From NCBI GenBank assembly GCA_036796975.1, contig DAIRBY010000010.1, forward strand, positions 7,970-71,969: a DNA stretch of 64,000 nucleotides, read 5' to 3'. Positions 1-7,919 of the stretch are shown here, piece by piece (the stretch's first letter is position 1; each line of letters starts with the position of its first letter). Source of the DNA: UBA8190 sp003453695. Its GTDB lineage: Bacteria; Actinomycetota; Acidimicrobiia; Acidimicrobiales; UBA8190. The translations under genes were made by a program, and so were the position numbers. The notes beneath the pieces were generated by a model, which saw only the letters and a list, made by a program, of their open reading frames with translations, made no database searches and was not told where the DNA came from.

Positions 1-119
1 ACTGCGGTCGTTTCGTCTCAACGACCACGAGCGGTGGCAATTGGTTGTTATGGGCTTGCTCCAGCGTCGGCCTTCCCCCGCCGATTTCGTGAGAGAGGTG
101 CCGGGGAGGTACGAGGGGC

Positions 120-356
120 ATGGCCATGTGCAACGGATGCTTGGTATTGCACCGAGACGGTGAGATCGCCTACTGCTCGGAAGAGCTCGACGGCGGCCTG
201 TGCGCCGGCTATCACGTCCCCCATCTCGCCGGGGTGATGGCCTGCCGGGTCACCCCTCGGGGATCGCGCTGCCGGCATTGCGACCAGGTGATGGCCCGCC
301 GCTTGGTGCAGGCGCCGGAATTCGTGCTCGAGGGCCTGCGTACCACCACCAACTGA
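120..356 (+). CDS. Small cysteine-rich protein of unknown function
   Basis: A 78-residue reading frame with good G/C third-position bias, preceded by GGGGAGG and GAGGGG purine runs suited to the ATG at 120 or the in-frame ATG at 126. It has six cysteines, including an N-terminal CNGC pair and a later CRHC pair, so a zinc-ribbon-like fold is possible. No catalytic motif, signal peptide or membrane segment is visible. I do not recognise the family. It stands alone upstream of a frameshifted gene on the other strand. Bases 1-119 show nothing else that I can name. Confidence 0.55.
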   Translation: MAMCNGCLVLHRDGEIAYCSEELDGGLCAGYHVPHLAGVMACRVTPRGSRCRHCDQVMARRLVQAPEFVLEGLRTTTN

Positions 357-408
357 AGCGCGACGCGCCCTCTGCCACACGCCCTCTGCGAGAGGTCGCC
401 GCAGCCCT

Positions 409-684
409 CTACGGCAACACCCCGTCACCTCGGGACGGGACAACGGCACCAGGGGCCCACGACATGTCGCGCCAGTGCTCGGCATGACGACGGGCCACGT
501 GCGCGGCCCTGTGCTCGCTCGAATACGGTCCGCGCAGGTTGCGGACGCCGTCGCTCTGGGATGCAAGGGGGCCCCGCGTCGTCGTCGCACTCGACGCAGA
601 CGACCTCCCACTCCGATCGGCCAGGGTCCCCGGCACCCACCGTTCGTACTCGTCGCGGTTCCACTCCAGCGGGGCGTTGCGCAC
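409..684 (-). pseudogene. Small conserved-looking protein with two compensating frameshifts
   Basis: One minus-strand frame reads YVRNAPLEWNRDEYERWVPG..LADR, then loses protein-like character. For about 20 codons the sensible reading lies in another frame (EWEVVCVECDDDAGPPCIPE, near 553-613). It then returns to the first frame (GVRNLRGPYSSEHRAAHVA). All pieces have high-GC third positions. The simplest reading is a +1/-1 indel pair in a small gene, real or from sequencing error. Because the two shifts cancel, the frame stays open to the TAG at 409. I used the GTG at 684 as the start; the true start is uncertain. This feature fills most of the 357-748 gap. Confidence 0.4.
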
Positions 685-748
685 ATAGGGCGAGTGCCGC
701 CAAACGGCGCCTGATTCGTCACTAAATGGTTCGACGCAGCAACGAACG

Positions 749-824
749 TGGCTGGCGGGGGAGGGCTCGAACCTCCAACATCCGGCTCCAAAGGCCGGCG
801 TTCTGCCGATTGAACTACCCGCCA
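749..824 (-). tRNA. tRNA-Gln (anticodon UUG)
   Basis: On the minus strand a full cloverleaf folds. The acceptor stem TGGCGGG pairs with CCCGCCA. There is a D arm (GTTC/GAAC), an anticodon stem CCGGC/GCCGG with loop CTTTGGA giving anticodon UUG, and a T stem GGAGG/CCTCC with loop TTCGAGC. The U1-A72 pair and G discriminator fit bacterial tRNA-Gln, and the 3' CCA is encoded. A TAGCGT box at 845-850 on the minus strand lies about 20 bases upstream and could be its -10 element. Confidence 0.95.
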
Positions 825-847
825 CCGAGGCTCGGGGCACTCCCACG

Positions 848-1222
848 CTACCGGTGAGGCGCCTCGACGATCTCGATGCGGTTGCCGAACGGGTCGTCGA
901 CATAGCCGCGCCGCACGCCGGGCACCGCTGCGTCCGGCTGGACCGGATACCCGGCCGAGACGAGCGACTCGACCAGAGCGTCGAAGCCGTCCACCACCAA
1001 GGCAGGATGCGCCTTGCGGGCGGGGACGAAACCGGGCTCGACGCCGAGATGGACGCTCACCGAGCCGTTGGAGAACCAGCACCCGCCCCGCGCCGCCAGC
1101 ACCGGCGGTTTGGGCTGTCGCCCGAGGCCGAGGAGGCCCTGGTAGAAGCGAACTGCTTCGGCCTCGCCGCCGGGAGGCATTGTCAGCTGGACGTGGTCGA
1201 GGGCGATGACCCGGTGACGCAC
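848..1222 (-). CDS. VOC-family (glyoxalase/bleomycin-resistance fold) protein
   Basis: A 124-residue protein with one betaalphabetabetabeta-repeat pair typical of the vicinal-oxygen-chelate superfamily: an N-terminal LDHVQLTMP strand, a central FYQGLLGL helix and a C-terminal YVDDPFGNRIEIVE strand with the usual metal-ligand Glu. The GTG at 1222 is preferred over the ATG at 1252 because a GGGAGG ribosome site lies 10 bases upstream of it, and a TAGCGT -10 box is at 1253-1258. The substrate cannot be deduced. It is a single gene next to tRNA-Gln. Confidence 0.8.
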   Translation of the reverse strand: MRHRVIALDHVQLTMPPGGEAEAVRFYQGLLGLGRQPKPPVLAARGGCWFSNGSVSVHLGVEPGFVPARKAHPALVVDGFDALVESLVSAGYPVQPDAAVPGVRRGYVDDPFGNRIEIVEAPHR

Positions 1223-1303
1223 TGAGGCGAGTCCTCCCTTCCCGACGATCACACGCTATCCATGGCATCGGCGCCGGCATGGCGCTTCCTCGTCGCCTGC
1301 CGC

Positions 1304-1309
1304 TAACCT
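1304..1309 (+). promoter_or_regulatory. -10 box of leaderless bS22 gene
   Basis: TAACCT lies 10 bases before the ATG of the bS22 gene and no Shine-Dalgarno sequence intervenes. The block around it (GCTAACCTGCCCGGC) closely resembles the one before the bL37 gene (GCTAGCCTGCCGGGC), suggesting the same promoter class and leaderless translation. Confidence 0.5.
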
Positions 1310-1319
1310 GCCCGGCGAC

Positions 1320-1421
1320 ATGGGCTCGCTCATCAAGAAGCGCCGTAAGCGGATGCGCAAGAAGAAGCACAAGAAGATGCTGAAGGCCACCCGCTGGCAG
1401 CGCCGAGCCGCCGGCAAGTAA
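1320..1421 (+). CDS. Small ribosomal subunit protein bS22 (33 aa)
   Basis: A 33-residue, extremely basic peptide starting MGSLIKKRRKRMRKKKHKK and ending in RWQRRAAGK. This matches the AURKAIP1/COX24-domain mini-protein found in actinobacterial 30S subunits (bS22, described structurally in mycobacteria). It is shorter than common gene-finder cut-offs. It stands alone on the plus strand between minus-strand genes, with a -10-like box 10 bases before ATG. Its role is structural, near the decoding region of the 30S subunit. Confidence 0.9.
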   Translation: MGSLIKKRRKRMRKKKHKKMLKATRWQRRAAGK

Positions 1422-1466
1422 CCGACGCCGGCAAACCAACGGGCGCCGGCCGGAGCCCCCGGCAGG

Positions 1467-2249
1467 CTACGAGGCGGATTCGAAAGGCGGCAGCGTCCGT
1501 GTCGCCACCAGAGGGGCTGCGGTTCCCGACAGGACGAGCCGGTCACCGAGCCGCGCCGCCAGGGCGCCGTCGTCGTCCTCCACGAACCAGGCGGCTCCAC
1601 TTCCCGCCAGCTCGGGACGCCGGCCTGCGGCCTCGCCGAAGGCGTCACGCCAGCGGCTGAGCGCCGGTGTCACCACCAGCGCCGCCGCCTCCAGGTCGTT
1701 TCCGCCATGGGCAGACGACATCCGGGCGCCGTCGTCCCAGGCCCGATAGGCAGCGCCGGTGTCCACCGACAGGGGCGGCAACAGGACGAGGAAGCGGCGC
1801 TCCTCGAAAGGCATGGGCACCACCTCGTCACCGATGCCGCCCACTCTGGCCCGTCCGCCCGACAGGCAGAAGGCCACGTCGGCACCGAGACGAGCCGCCA
1901 CGGCCAGGTCCGCGCACCCGCCCCAGCGCAGTACGGCGGCGGCGTCGGCCGAACCACCTCCGAGGCCCGCCCCCACGGGGATGCGCTTCACGAGCCGCAC
2001 GGCGGCGTCACGCCCCAGCGCTTCGAGGGCACGGGTCACCAGGTTGGGGCCGCCCTTGCCGAGGTCGCCGATGCCGGCCCCACCCACCACCTCGTCCACC
2101 ACCTCGAGTCCCGAGCCGTCACGGAACTCGAGCTCGTCGGCGATGTCGATGCACACCATCTCGGCGTCGAGGAGGTGGTAGCCGTCGTCACGAACCCCCA
2201 CGACGCGTAACGACCTCGTGAGCTTGGCCGGTGCCGTCAGACGCTGCAC
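1467..2249 (-). CDS. ispE: 4-diphosphocytidyl-2-C-methyl-D-erythritol kinase
   Basis: GHMP kinase of the MEP isoprenoid pathway, which phosphorylates the 2-hydroxyl of CDP-ME with ATP. The N-terminal APAKLT strand, the DDGYHLLDAEMV block (substrate side) and the glycine-rich ATP loop PVGAGLGGGSADAAA are all present. At 260 residues it is compact: the segment after the ATP loop is about 15 residues shorter than usual. The GTG at 2249 is chosen because GGGGGAGG stands 8 bases upstream; an ATG at 2267 is the alternative. It overlaps the end of rsmA by 13 bases and closes the metG-tatD-rsmA-ispE operon. Confidence 0.92.
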   Translation of the reverse strand: MQRLTAPAKLTRSLRVVGVRDDGYHLLDAEMVCIDIADELEFRDGSGLEVVDEVVGGAGIGDLGKGGPNLVTRALEALGRDAAVRLVKRIPVGAGLGGGSADAAAVLRWGGCADLAVAARLGADVAFCLSGGRARVGGIGDEVVPMPFEERRFLVLLPPLSVDTGAAYRAWDDGARMSSAHGGNDLEAAALVVTPALSRWRDAFGEAAGRRPELAGSGAAWFVEDDDGALAARLGDRLVLSGTAAPLVATRTLPPFESAS

Positions 2250-3058
2250 GCCGCCAGCCTCCCCCACTGCTCGACGGACAGCTCCTCGGCCCGGGCGCGG
2301 GGATCGATGCCGGCCCGGGTGAACGCCTCCTCTTCCACGACGCCGGAGAGGGCGCGGCGCAACATCTTGCGGCGATGGGCGAAGCCGGCGCGCACCACGG
2401 TGAAGAGACGATCGGCGCCGACCTCTTGGGGGTCCACGGCCACGTGCGGGCGGCGGACCAGGCGCACGAGGACCGACTCCACCCGAGGCTTCGGGATGAA
2501 CACCGTCGCCGGGACGCGGCCCACCACCTTGGCCTCGGCGTGGTACGCCACCTTGACGGAGACGGCGCCGTAGGCGGCGTCGCCGGCCGCCGCCGCCAGC
2601 CGCTCACCGACCTCGCGCTGCACCATCACCAGCATTCGATCGACCATGGGCAGCTCGTCGAGGACGCGCATGACGAGGGGCACGGCCACGTTGTAGGGCA
2701 GGTTGGCCACCATCGCCCACCGTTCGTCGCCTTCGAGCAGGCCGGCCAGGTCGAGCTCCAAGGCGTCGCCGGCCACGACGCGGACGCCGAGCGGCTCGGC
2801 CTGCGCCCGCAGCACGTCCACGAGACGACGGTCGGTCTCGACCGAGACCAGGCGCGCCCCCGTCTCGGCCAGGGCCAGGGTCAACGAGCCCAGGCCGGCG
2901 CCGATCTCGAGCACGGGCCGCCCCGGCTCCAGCTCGGCCAGGGCGGCGATGCGTCGCACCGTGTTGGGATCGGCCACGAAGTTCTGCCCGAGGGCGCGGC
3001 TGGGACGGATGCCGTTGTCCTCGAGCAGGTCGTGCACCTGGCGCCGGGTGAGCGTCAA
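2237..3058 (-). CDS. rsmA: 16S rRNA (adenine1518-N6/adenine1519-N6)-dimethyltransferase
   Basis: KsgA/RsmA family, which dimethylates two adjacent adenines near the 3' end of 16S rRNA using SAM. Motifs seen are the N-terminal LGQNFVAD, the SAM-binding EIGAGLGSLT, the acidic VSVETD, and the catalytic NLPYNV (N-L-P-Y). The 273 residues match the family length. The start appears to be TTG at 3058, overlapping the tatD stop as TTGA, since the family N-terminus (LTRRQVHDLLEDNGIRP) begins there. The rsmA-ispE order is common in bacteria. Confidence 0.93.
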   Translation of the reverse strand: MTLTRRQVHDLLEDNGIRPSRALGQNFVADPNTVRRIAALAELEPGRPVLEIGAGLGSLTLALAETGARLVSVETDRRLVDVLRAQAEPLGVRVVAGDALELDLAGLLEGDERWAMVANLPYNVAVPLVMRVLDELPMVDRMLVMVQREVGERLAAAAGDAAYGAVSVKVAYHAEAKVVGRVPATVFIPKPRVESVLVRLVRRPHVAVDPQEVGADRLFTVVRAGFAHRRKMLRRALSGVVEEEAFTRAGIDPRARAEELSVEQWGRLAACSV

Positions 3059-3864
3059 GGCAGGCCGAACAGCGCACGGGCGGCGGCGGCCGAAGACTCG
3101 GCCACGGCATCGACCGCCACGCCCTTGGTGGCAGCCACCGCCGCGCCCACGAGGGGGACCAGAGCGGGTTGGTTGGGCCGTCCCCGATGGGGCACCGGGG
3201 CCAGGAACGGCGCGTCGGTCTCGACGAGCAACCGGTCGAGAGGACAGAGGGCGGCCGCTTCCCGCACGCCGGCGGCGGTGGGGAAGGTCACGATGCCGCT
3301 GAAGGAGATCCACGCCCCCAGGTCGAGGCACTTCCGGGCCTCGTCGGGGCCGCCGGTGAAGCAGTGCACGACCACCCGCAGGCCCTCAGCCCGGCGCAGC
3401 AGGTCCAAGGTGTCGTCCCACGCTTCGCGGGTGTGCACGACGAGGGCGAGGTCGTGCTGGCGGGCGAGCTCGATCTGCTCGGCGAAGGCCCGGCGCTGCA
3501 CCGGGCGGGGCGAATGGTCGTAGTGGTAGTCGAGGCCGCACTCCCCCACACCCACCACGGTCTCCTCCGATGCGACCTCGGAGAGCAACGTGGCCACGGG
3601 GTCGGTGCCTTGCACGGCGTCATGGGGGTGCAGCCCCACCGTGGCCCAGACCTGCACGCTCGGCGCCACGCCGGCCCCCGACGAGCGGACACCGCGAGCG
3701 AGCGAGATCGCCTGGCGGGAGCTGGCGGCGTCGGTGCCTATGCAGACGAGGCCTCCCACTCCGGCCGCGGCCGCCTGGGACAACAGCGCCGCCGGGTCGC
3801 TCTCCTCGGGCCGGTAGGCCTCCTGGATGTGGCAGTGGGAGTCGATCCAGGACGGCGCCGTCAC
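3055..3864 (-). CDS. tatD: TatD-family metal-dependent DNase/hydrolase
   Basis: A 269-residue TIM-barrel hydrolase. The metal ligands are visible: WIDSHCHIQ (HxH), the Glu in VGVGECGLDYHYD, the His in VVHTREA, VVHCFTGG, and the final Asp in LLVETDAPFLAP. The family has 3'-5' DNase or related metal-dependent hydrolase activity in the cytoplasm. The GTG start overlaps the metG stop as GTGA. The metG-tatD-rsmA arrangement is widely conserved, which supports the call. Confidence 0.9.
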   Translation of the reverse strand: MTAPSWIDSHCHIQEAYRPEESDPAALLSQAAAAGVGGLVCIGTDAASSRQAISLARGVRSSGAGVAPSVQVWATVGLHPHDAVQGTDPVATLLSEVASEETVVGVGECGLDYHYDHSPRPVQRRAFAEQIELARQHDLALVVHTREAWDDTLDLLRRAEGLRVVVHCFTGGPDEARKCLDLGAWISFSGIVTFPTAAGVREAAALCPLDRLLVETDAPFLAPVPHRGRPNQPALVPLVGAAVAATKGVAVDAVAESSAAAARALFGLP

Positions 3865-5456
3865 GACTTGCGCCGGGGGAACAGCGGCGCCCCGCGCTCG
3901 ACCGTGACCCCGCCGGGATAGCCGCCCCAGGCCAGGCCGCCGGGCACCCGCACGTCCTCGGGGCCACCGGACAGTCCGATGCGCCGCCACACCTCGGCGC
4001 TGGTCTGCGGCATGGCCGGGGAGGACAGCACCGCCACGATGCGCAAGGCCTCGAGGGCCGACCCCAACACCGCGTCGACGGCCGGTCCGGGCTCGGCCTT
4101 CCAGGGCTCGGTGGCCTCCAGCTCGGCGTTGGTCTCCCTGATGACGTGCCAGGTGGCCTCGAGGCCCTCGTGCGGGGCGAAGCGCTCCCAGGCGGCACAG
4201 CAGCGAGACAGGGCGTCCTCCGCCGCCTGTGCCAGGCGGCTCTGGGGGTCGGGGCGGGGCCCGATCCCGTTGCACTTCGAGCCGACCACGGTCGCCACCC
4301 GGGAGACGAGGTTCCCGAGATTGTTGGCGAGATCGGCGTTGTAGCGGTCCGTGATGCCCTCATAGGAGAACTCGCCGTCGGCCCCGAGCGGCGTGGCCCG
4401 CAGCAAGTAGTAGCGGACGGGATCGACGCCGAAGTCCTCGGTCAAGGCCGCCGGCGTGATCTGTGTGAGCTTGAGAGGTGCTTCATCCTCGGCTCCGGCA
4501 TCATGAGCGGCGCCCGCGGCGGCTGCGGCGGCTGCGGCGGCCTGGCGAATGCGCGTCTTCGACAGCCGGCTGCCGCCGACCAGCAACCAGCCGTGGACGA
4601 AGACGTGGGCCGGCGGGTCGATGCCGGCCGCCATGCACATGGCCGGCCACCATACGCAGTGGAAGCGGATGATCTCCTTGCCGATGAGGTGGTGGACGGC
4701 CGGCCACCACGTCTCGAAGCGCTCCTCGTCGGAGCCGAAGCCGATGGCGGTGATGTAGTTGACGAGGGCGTCGTACCAGACGTAGAAGACGTGGCGCTCG
4801 TCCCAGGGAACCGGCACGCCCCATCGCGTCGAGGTCCGGGTGATGGAGATGTCGTGTAACCCGCCCTTGATGAACGAGAGCGCCTCGTTGCGTTTTCCCT
4901 CGGGACGCACGGCGTCGGGGCTGGACTCGTACCACTCCACCAGACGGTCCTCGAAGGCACTCAGCTTGAAGAAGTAGTTCTCCTCTTCGAGCCACTGCGC
5001 CGGGACGAGGTGCTCCGGACACACATGGCCCTCGAGAAGCTCGCCTTCGTCCTTGTACGCCTCGCAACCCACGCAGTACCAGCCGGCGTAGGTGCCGAGT
5101 TCGATGTAGCCGTTGTCGTAGATCCTCTGCAGGAACTGCTGCACGGCCCGGTGGTGACGGGGCTCGGAGGTCCGGATGAAGTCGTCGTTGGAGATGTCGA
5201 GGCCCTTCCAGGCCTCGACGAACCGGCCCGCCGTGCGCTCGGTCCACGTGGCGGGGTCTTCGCCGCTGGCCTCCGCCGCCTGGGCCACCTTGACCCCGTG
5301 CTCGTCGGTGCCGGTGAGGAAGAAGGTGTCGTCCCCGAGCAGCCGGTGCCATCGGGCCAGCGCATCGGCGTTGACCGTGGCATAGGCGTGGCCGATGTGC
5401 GGCACGTCGTTCACGTAGTAGATGGGGGTCGTGACGTAGAAGCGCGGCACGGCCAC
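3861..5456 (-). CDS. metG: Methionyl-tRNA synthetase with an alanine-rich insert beside the KMSKS loop
   Basis: Class I aminoacyl-tRNA synthetase of about 531 residues that charges tRNA-Met. The HIGH motif (PHIGHAY, residues 19-25) is intact. A Cys-rich knuckle (WYCVGCEAY..GHVCPEH) sits in the connective domain. The KMSKS signature is RLSKT: the first Lys is Arg, while the second, catalytic Lys is kept. Directly after RLSKTRIRQ comes about 25 extra residues starting with a run of nine alanines, then the normal sequence resumes (LTQITPAALTEDFGVD). The run is encoded by a 9-base tandem repeat. The start is GTG at 5456; GTG at 5450 is equally possible, as no clear ribosome site is visible. Confidence 0.93.
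   Translation of the reverse strand: MAVPRFYVTTPIYYVNDVPHIGHAYATVNADALARWHRLLGDDTFFLTGTDEHGVKVAQAAEASGEDPATWTERTAGRFVEAWKGLDISNDDFIRTSEPRHHRAVQQFLQRIYDNGYIELGTYAGWYCVGCEAYKDEGELLEGHVCPEHLVPAQWLEEENYFFKLSAFEDRLVEWYESSPDAVRPEGKRNEALSFIKGGLHDISITRTSTRWGVPVPWDERHVFYVWYDALVNYITAIGFGSDEERFETWWPAVHHLIGKEIIRFHCVWWPAMCMAAGIDPPAHVFVHGWLLVGGSRLSKTRIRQAAAAAAAAAGAAHDAGAEDEAPLKLTQITPAALTEDFGVDPVRYYLLRATPLGADGEFSYEGITDRYNADLANNLGNLVSRVATVVGSKCNGIGPRPDPQSRLAQAAEDALSRCCAAWERFAPHEGLEATWHVIRETNAELEATEPWKAEPGPAVDAVLGSALEALRIVAVLSSPAMPQTSAEVWRRIGLSGGPEDVRVPGGLAWGGYPGGVTVERGAPLFPRRKS
4514..4541 (-). repeat. 9-base tandem repeat encoding polyalanine in metG
   Basis: On the minus strand GCCGCCGCA occurs twice, followed by GCCGCCGCG, all in frame and coding for alanine. 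This is the likely slippage origin of the alanine run inserted next to the KMSKS loop of MetRS. Confidence 0.75.
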
Positions 5457-5522
5457 AGGGTACCGACCGGCTGGGTGGGGCCCGGCCGGATCAGGCGTCA
5501 CGCGGAGCAGGTGGGTGCCCCA

Positions 5523-6371
5523 TCAGCCGGAGGTGTTCCACAGCGAGAGCCCCAGCTCGTAGACCCGGCGCCGCGACACCTCCAGGTCGGCCGACACCGC
5601 CGAGGCGGCGTCCCGCAGCGTGTCACCGGCGCTGCGGCGGTCGGAGAGCGCCAGTCGGACCTCGTCGTCGTCGGGGCCGGCAGGCGCCGGAGCGCCTTCG
5701 AGCACCACCACGATCTCGCCCATCACGGGGCGGGCGGAGAACTCGGCGGCGGCCTGGCCGAGGCGGCCCCGCCACACCTCTTCGTGCAGCTTGGTGAGCT
5801 CGCGGGCCACCGCCACCTTGCGGTCGGCGCCGCATGCTTGCGCCAGCTCCGCCAGGGTGGCGGCCAAGCGCGGCGCCGTCTCGTGGAGGAGCACGGTCCG
5901 GCGGTCGGCGGCGAGACCGGCCAGCCGCCGCCGGCGGTCGGCGCCGCGCCGGGGAAGAAAGCCCTCGAAGCTGAAGCGATCGGTCGCCATCCCGCTCACC
6001 ACCAGCGCGGACACAGCGGCGTTGGGGCCGGGCACGACCGTGACCTCGACCCCGGCACGGATGGCCGCCGACACCAGGCGCGCCCCGGGGTCCGACACCG
6101 CCGGCGTCCCGGCGTCGCTGACGAGCGCCACCGTGTCGCCGGCGCGCAGGCGAGCGAGCACCTCCTCGACGCGAGCCTCCTCGTTGTGTCCGTGCACCGA
6201 CACGAGCTTGCGGCCCGAGATGCCGGCGTGGGTGAGCAGCTGGCGGGTACGTCGGGTGTCCTCGCAGCACAACAGGTCGGCACCGGCCAGGGTGTCCCGG
6301 GCGCGCGGCGACAGGTCGCCGAGGTTGCCGATGGGCGTGGCCACCAGCACCAGCCGGCCGGCGGCGGTCAC
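5523..6371 (-). CDS. rsmI: 16S rRNA (cytidine1402-2'-O)-methyltransferase
   Basis: A 282-residue SPOUT-like/tetrapyrrole-methylase-fold enzyme. The signature LVLVATPIGNLGDLSPRA, the CCEDTRRTRQLL block, LVSDAGTPAVSDPG and the PGPNAAVSALVVSG loop are all present. It 2'-O-methylates C1402 of 16S rRNA with SAM. The GTG start overlaps the stop of the DUF192 gene as GTGA, so the two are translationally coupled. The C-terminal helix-rich segment (LEVSRRRVYELGLSLW) matches the RsmI helix-turn-helix tail. Confidence 0.93.
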   Translation of the reverse strand: MTAAGRLVLVATPIGNLGDLSPRARDTLAGADLLCCEDTRRTRQLLTHAGISGRKLVSVHGHNEEARVEEVLARLRAGDTVALVSDAGTPAVSDPGARLVSAAIRAGVEVTVVPGPNAAVSALVVSGMATDRFSFEGFLPRRGADRRRRLAGLAADRRTVLLHETAPRLAATLAELAQACGADRKVAVARELTKLHEEVWRGRLGQAAAEFSARPVMGEIVVVLEGAPAPAGPDDDEVRLALSDRRSAGDTLRDAASAVSADLEVSRRRVYELGLSLWNTSG

Positions 6372-6727
6372 GACGGACGGTGCAGCTCGAGCTGGTCCCC
6401 GGGGCGCAGGCCCCATCGCTCGAAGGCACCCGCCTCGGCCTCGAGCACCCATCGGCACCGCCAGCGGGGGCGGGTCATGCGCCACGGTGCCAGCCGCACG
6501 GCGTCGACCACGCGCAGCTCGCCGTCGAGGAAGGCGACGTCGATGGCGAAGCGCATGCCGAGGCTGTGCACCGAGCGGGTGTGCGGCAGGAACAGCGCAC
6601 CTTCGTATCCCGGTCGCCCGGCCAGCCCACGGGCCCGGGCCAGCAGGCCTTCCGCCACCTCGGCGGTGGCCAGCACGTCACCTTCCCGCAGCACCCACAC
6701 CGGGCCGGCTCCGTCGGTGCGCCCCAT
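6368..6727 (-). CDS. DUF192 family protein
   Basis: A 119-residue protein of the DUF192 beta-barrel family. The recognisable core is LLARARGLAGRPGYEGALF, then HSLGMRFAIDVAFLDGELRVV and VLEAEAGAFERWGLRPGDQL. Family members are often secreted, but no signal peptide is seen here. The function is unknown. ATG at 6727 follows the ychF stop by 14 bases, with a GGGGGC ribosome-site-like run; the stop overlaps rsmI. Confidence 0.85.
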   Translation of the reverse strand: MGRTDGAGPVWVLREGDVLATAEVAEGLLARARGLAGRPGYEGALFLPHTRSVHSLGMRFAIDVAFLDGELRVVDAVRLAPWRMTRPRWRCRWVLEAEAGAFERWGLRPGDQLELHRPS

Positions 6728-6741
6728 GGTCGCCCCCGCCC

Positions 6742-7818
6742 TCAGACGTTGAACCTGATCTCGAGCACGTCGCCGTCGGCCACGTGATAGTCCTTGCCTT
6801 CGAGCCGGATCCGCCCCGCCGCCTTGGCGGAGGCCCACGAGCCCGCTTCGAGCAGCTCGTCCCAGACGATCACCTCGGCGCGGATGAAGCCGCGTTGCAG
6901 ATCCGAGTGGATGACCCCGGCGCACTCGGGGGCGGTGGCGCCGGTGCGGAAGCTCCAGGCACGCGACTCCTTGTCACCGGTGGTGAAGAAGATGCTGCGA
7001 CCCAGGAGCTGGTAGGCAGCAGAGGCCACGCGTGCCAGGGCGCCCCTCCCCAATCCGAGGCCCTGGAGCAGCTCGTCGCGGTCGGCGGGCTCGAGGCGCG
7101 CCGCCTCTGCTTCGAGCTGTACGCACACCGCCAGGGTCTCGCCGTGTCCTTCGAGCTCGGCCGCCACCGGGGCGGCCAGGGCGTCGGCCTTGTCCAGCTG
7201 GCCTTCCGCCACGTTCACGACGACGAGCACGGGCTTGTCGGTGAGGAGGAACAGCCCCCGGCGCAAGGGCGCGTCGTCGGGATCGAGCCCGGACCGGTAC
7301 AACGGCGTGCCACCGTGCAAGGCGACCTGCGCCCGCTCCATCGCCTCCACCTCGGCGGCCAGGCTCTTGTCGGCGCGGGCCGCCTTGCGCCGCTTGTCGA
7401 TCTGCGCATCCACCGTGGCCAGGTCGGCCAGTACCAGCTCCAGCTCGAGGGTCCCGAGCGCCTCGAGGGGGTCGGTCTCGCCGGGCACGGAGGCGTCGTC
7501 GAAGGCGCGCAGCACCAGGCACAGCGCGTCCACCTCCCGGATGCCGGCCAGGAACCGGTTGCCCAGGCCCTCGCCCGTCGACGACCCGGCCACCAAGCCT
7601 GCGATGTCCACCACCTCCACGCCGGCCCGCACCACCTTCTTGCTGGCGCTCATCTCCGCCAGGGCGTCGAGCCTGGCGTCGGGGATGGGGGCGACCGCCA
7701 CCGAGGTCTCGGTGGTGGTGAAGGGATGCGAGGCCACCGGCGCGTCGGCGCCGGTCAAGGCGTTGAACAGAGACGTCTTCCCGGCGTTGGGCAGCCCGAC
7801 GAGCCCCAGACGCTCCAC
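6742..7818 (-). CDS. ychF: Redox-regulated ATPase/GTPase YchF (OLA1-like)
   Basis: A 358-residue Obg-family P-loop protein. The N-terminus is VERLGLVGLPNAGKTSLFNALT (Walker A GLPNAGKTS), the G3 region is VVDIAGLVAG, and the G4-equivalent VVVNVAE resembles the NxxE form that makes YchF prefer ATP. The C-terminal TGS domain ends DYHVADGDVLEIRFNV. YchF binds ribosomes and affects stress responses. The GTG at 7818 has a TAGCGT box 7 bases upstream, suggesting a leaderless mRNA. Confidence 0.93.
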   Translation of the reverse strand: MERLGLVGLPNAGKTSLFNALTGADAPVASHPFTTTETSVAVAPIPDARLDALAEMSASKKVVRAGVEVVDIAGLVAGSSTGEGLGNRFLAGIREVDALCLVLRAFDDASVPGETDPLEALGTLELELVLADLATVDAQIDKRRKAARADKSLAAEVEAMERAQVALHGGTPLYRSGLDPDDAPLRRGLFLLTDKPVLVVVNVAEGQLDKADALAAPVAAELEGHGETLAVCVQLEAEAARLEPADRDELLQGLGLGRGALARVASAAYQLLGRSIFFTTGDKESRAWSFRTGATAPECAGVIHSDLQRGFIRAEVIVWDELLEAGSWASAKAAGRIRLEGKDYHVADGDVLEIRFNV

Positions 7819-7825
7819 CCCCTCG

Positions 7826-7831
7826 ACGCTA
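7826..7831 (-). promoter_or_regulatory. -10 box (TAGCGT) of ychF
   Basis: TAGCGT on the minus strand, 7 bases before the GTG of ychF. No separate ribosome binding site fits between, so the message probably starts at or next to the start codon. Confidence 0.45.
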
Positions 7832-7905
7832 GTCGGCGCCCCGTGCGCCACCCATGGCGTCAATACGCCGTCCACGGCGTCTGGAGGGGAGACGACCGCG
7901 TTCGC

Positions 7906-7911
7906 TAGCCT
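7906..7911 (+). promoter_or_regulatory. -10 box of leaderless bL37 gene
   Basis: TAGCCT, 8 bases before the GTG of the bL37 gene. It sits in the same GCTARCCTGCCSGGC context as the box before bS22. Confidence 0.5.
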
Positions 7912-7919
7912 GCCGGGCC

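Noticed and set aside
48..1439. A 463-codon minus-strand open frame.
   Set aside because: It runs over tRNA-Gln, the VOC gene in another frame and the bS22 gene. Its composition is Arg/Ala/Gly-rich as expected for a high-GC shadow frame.
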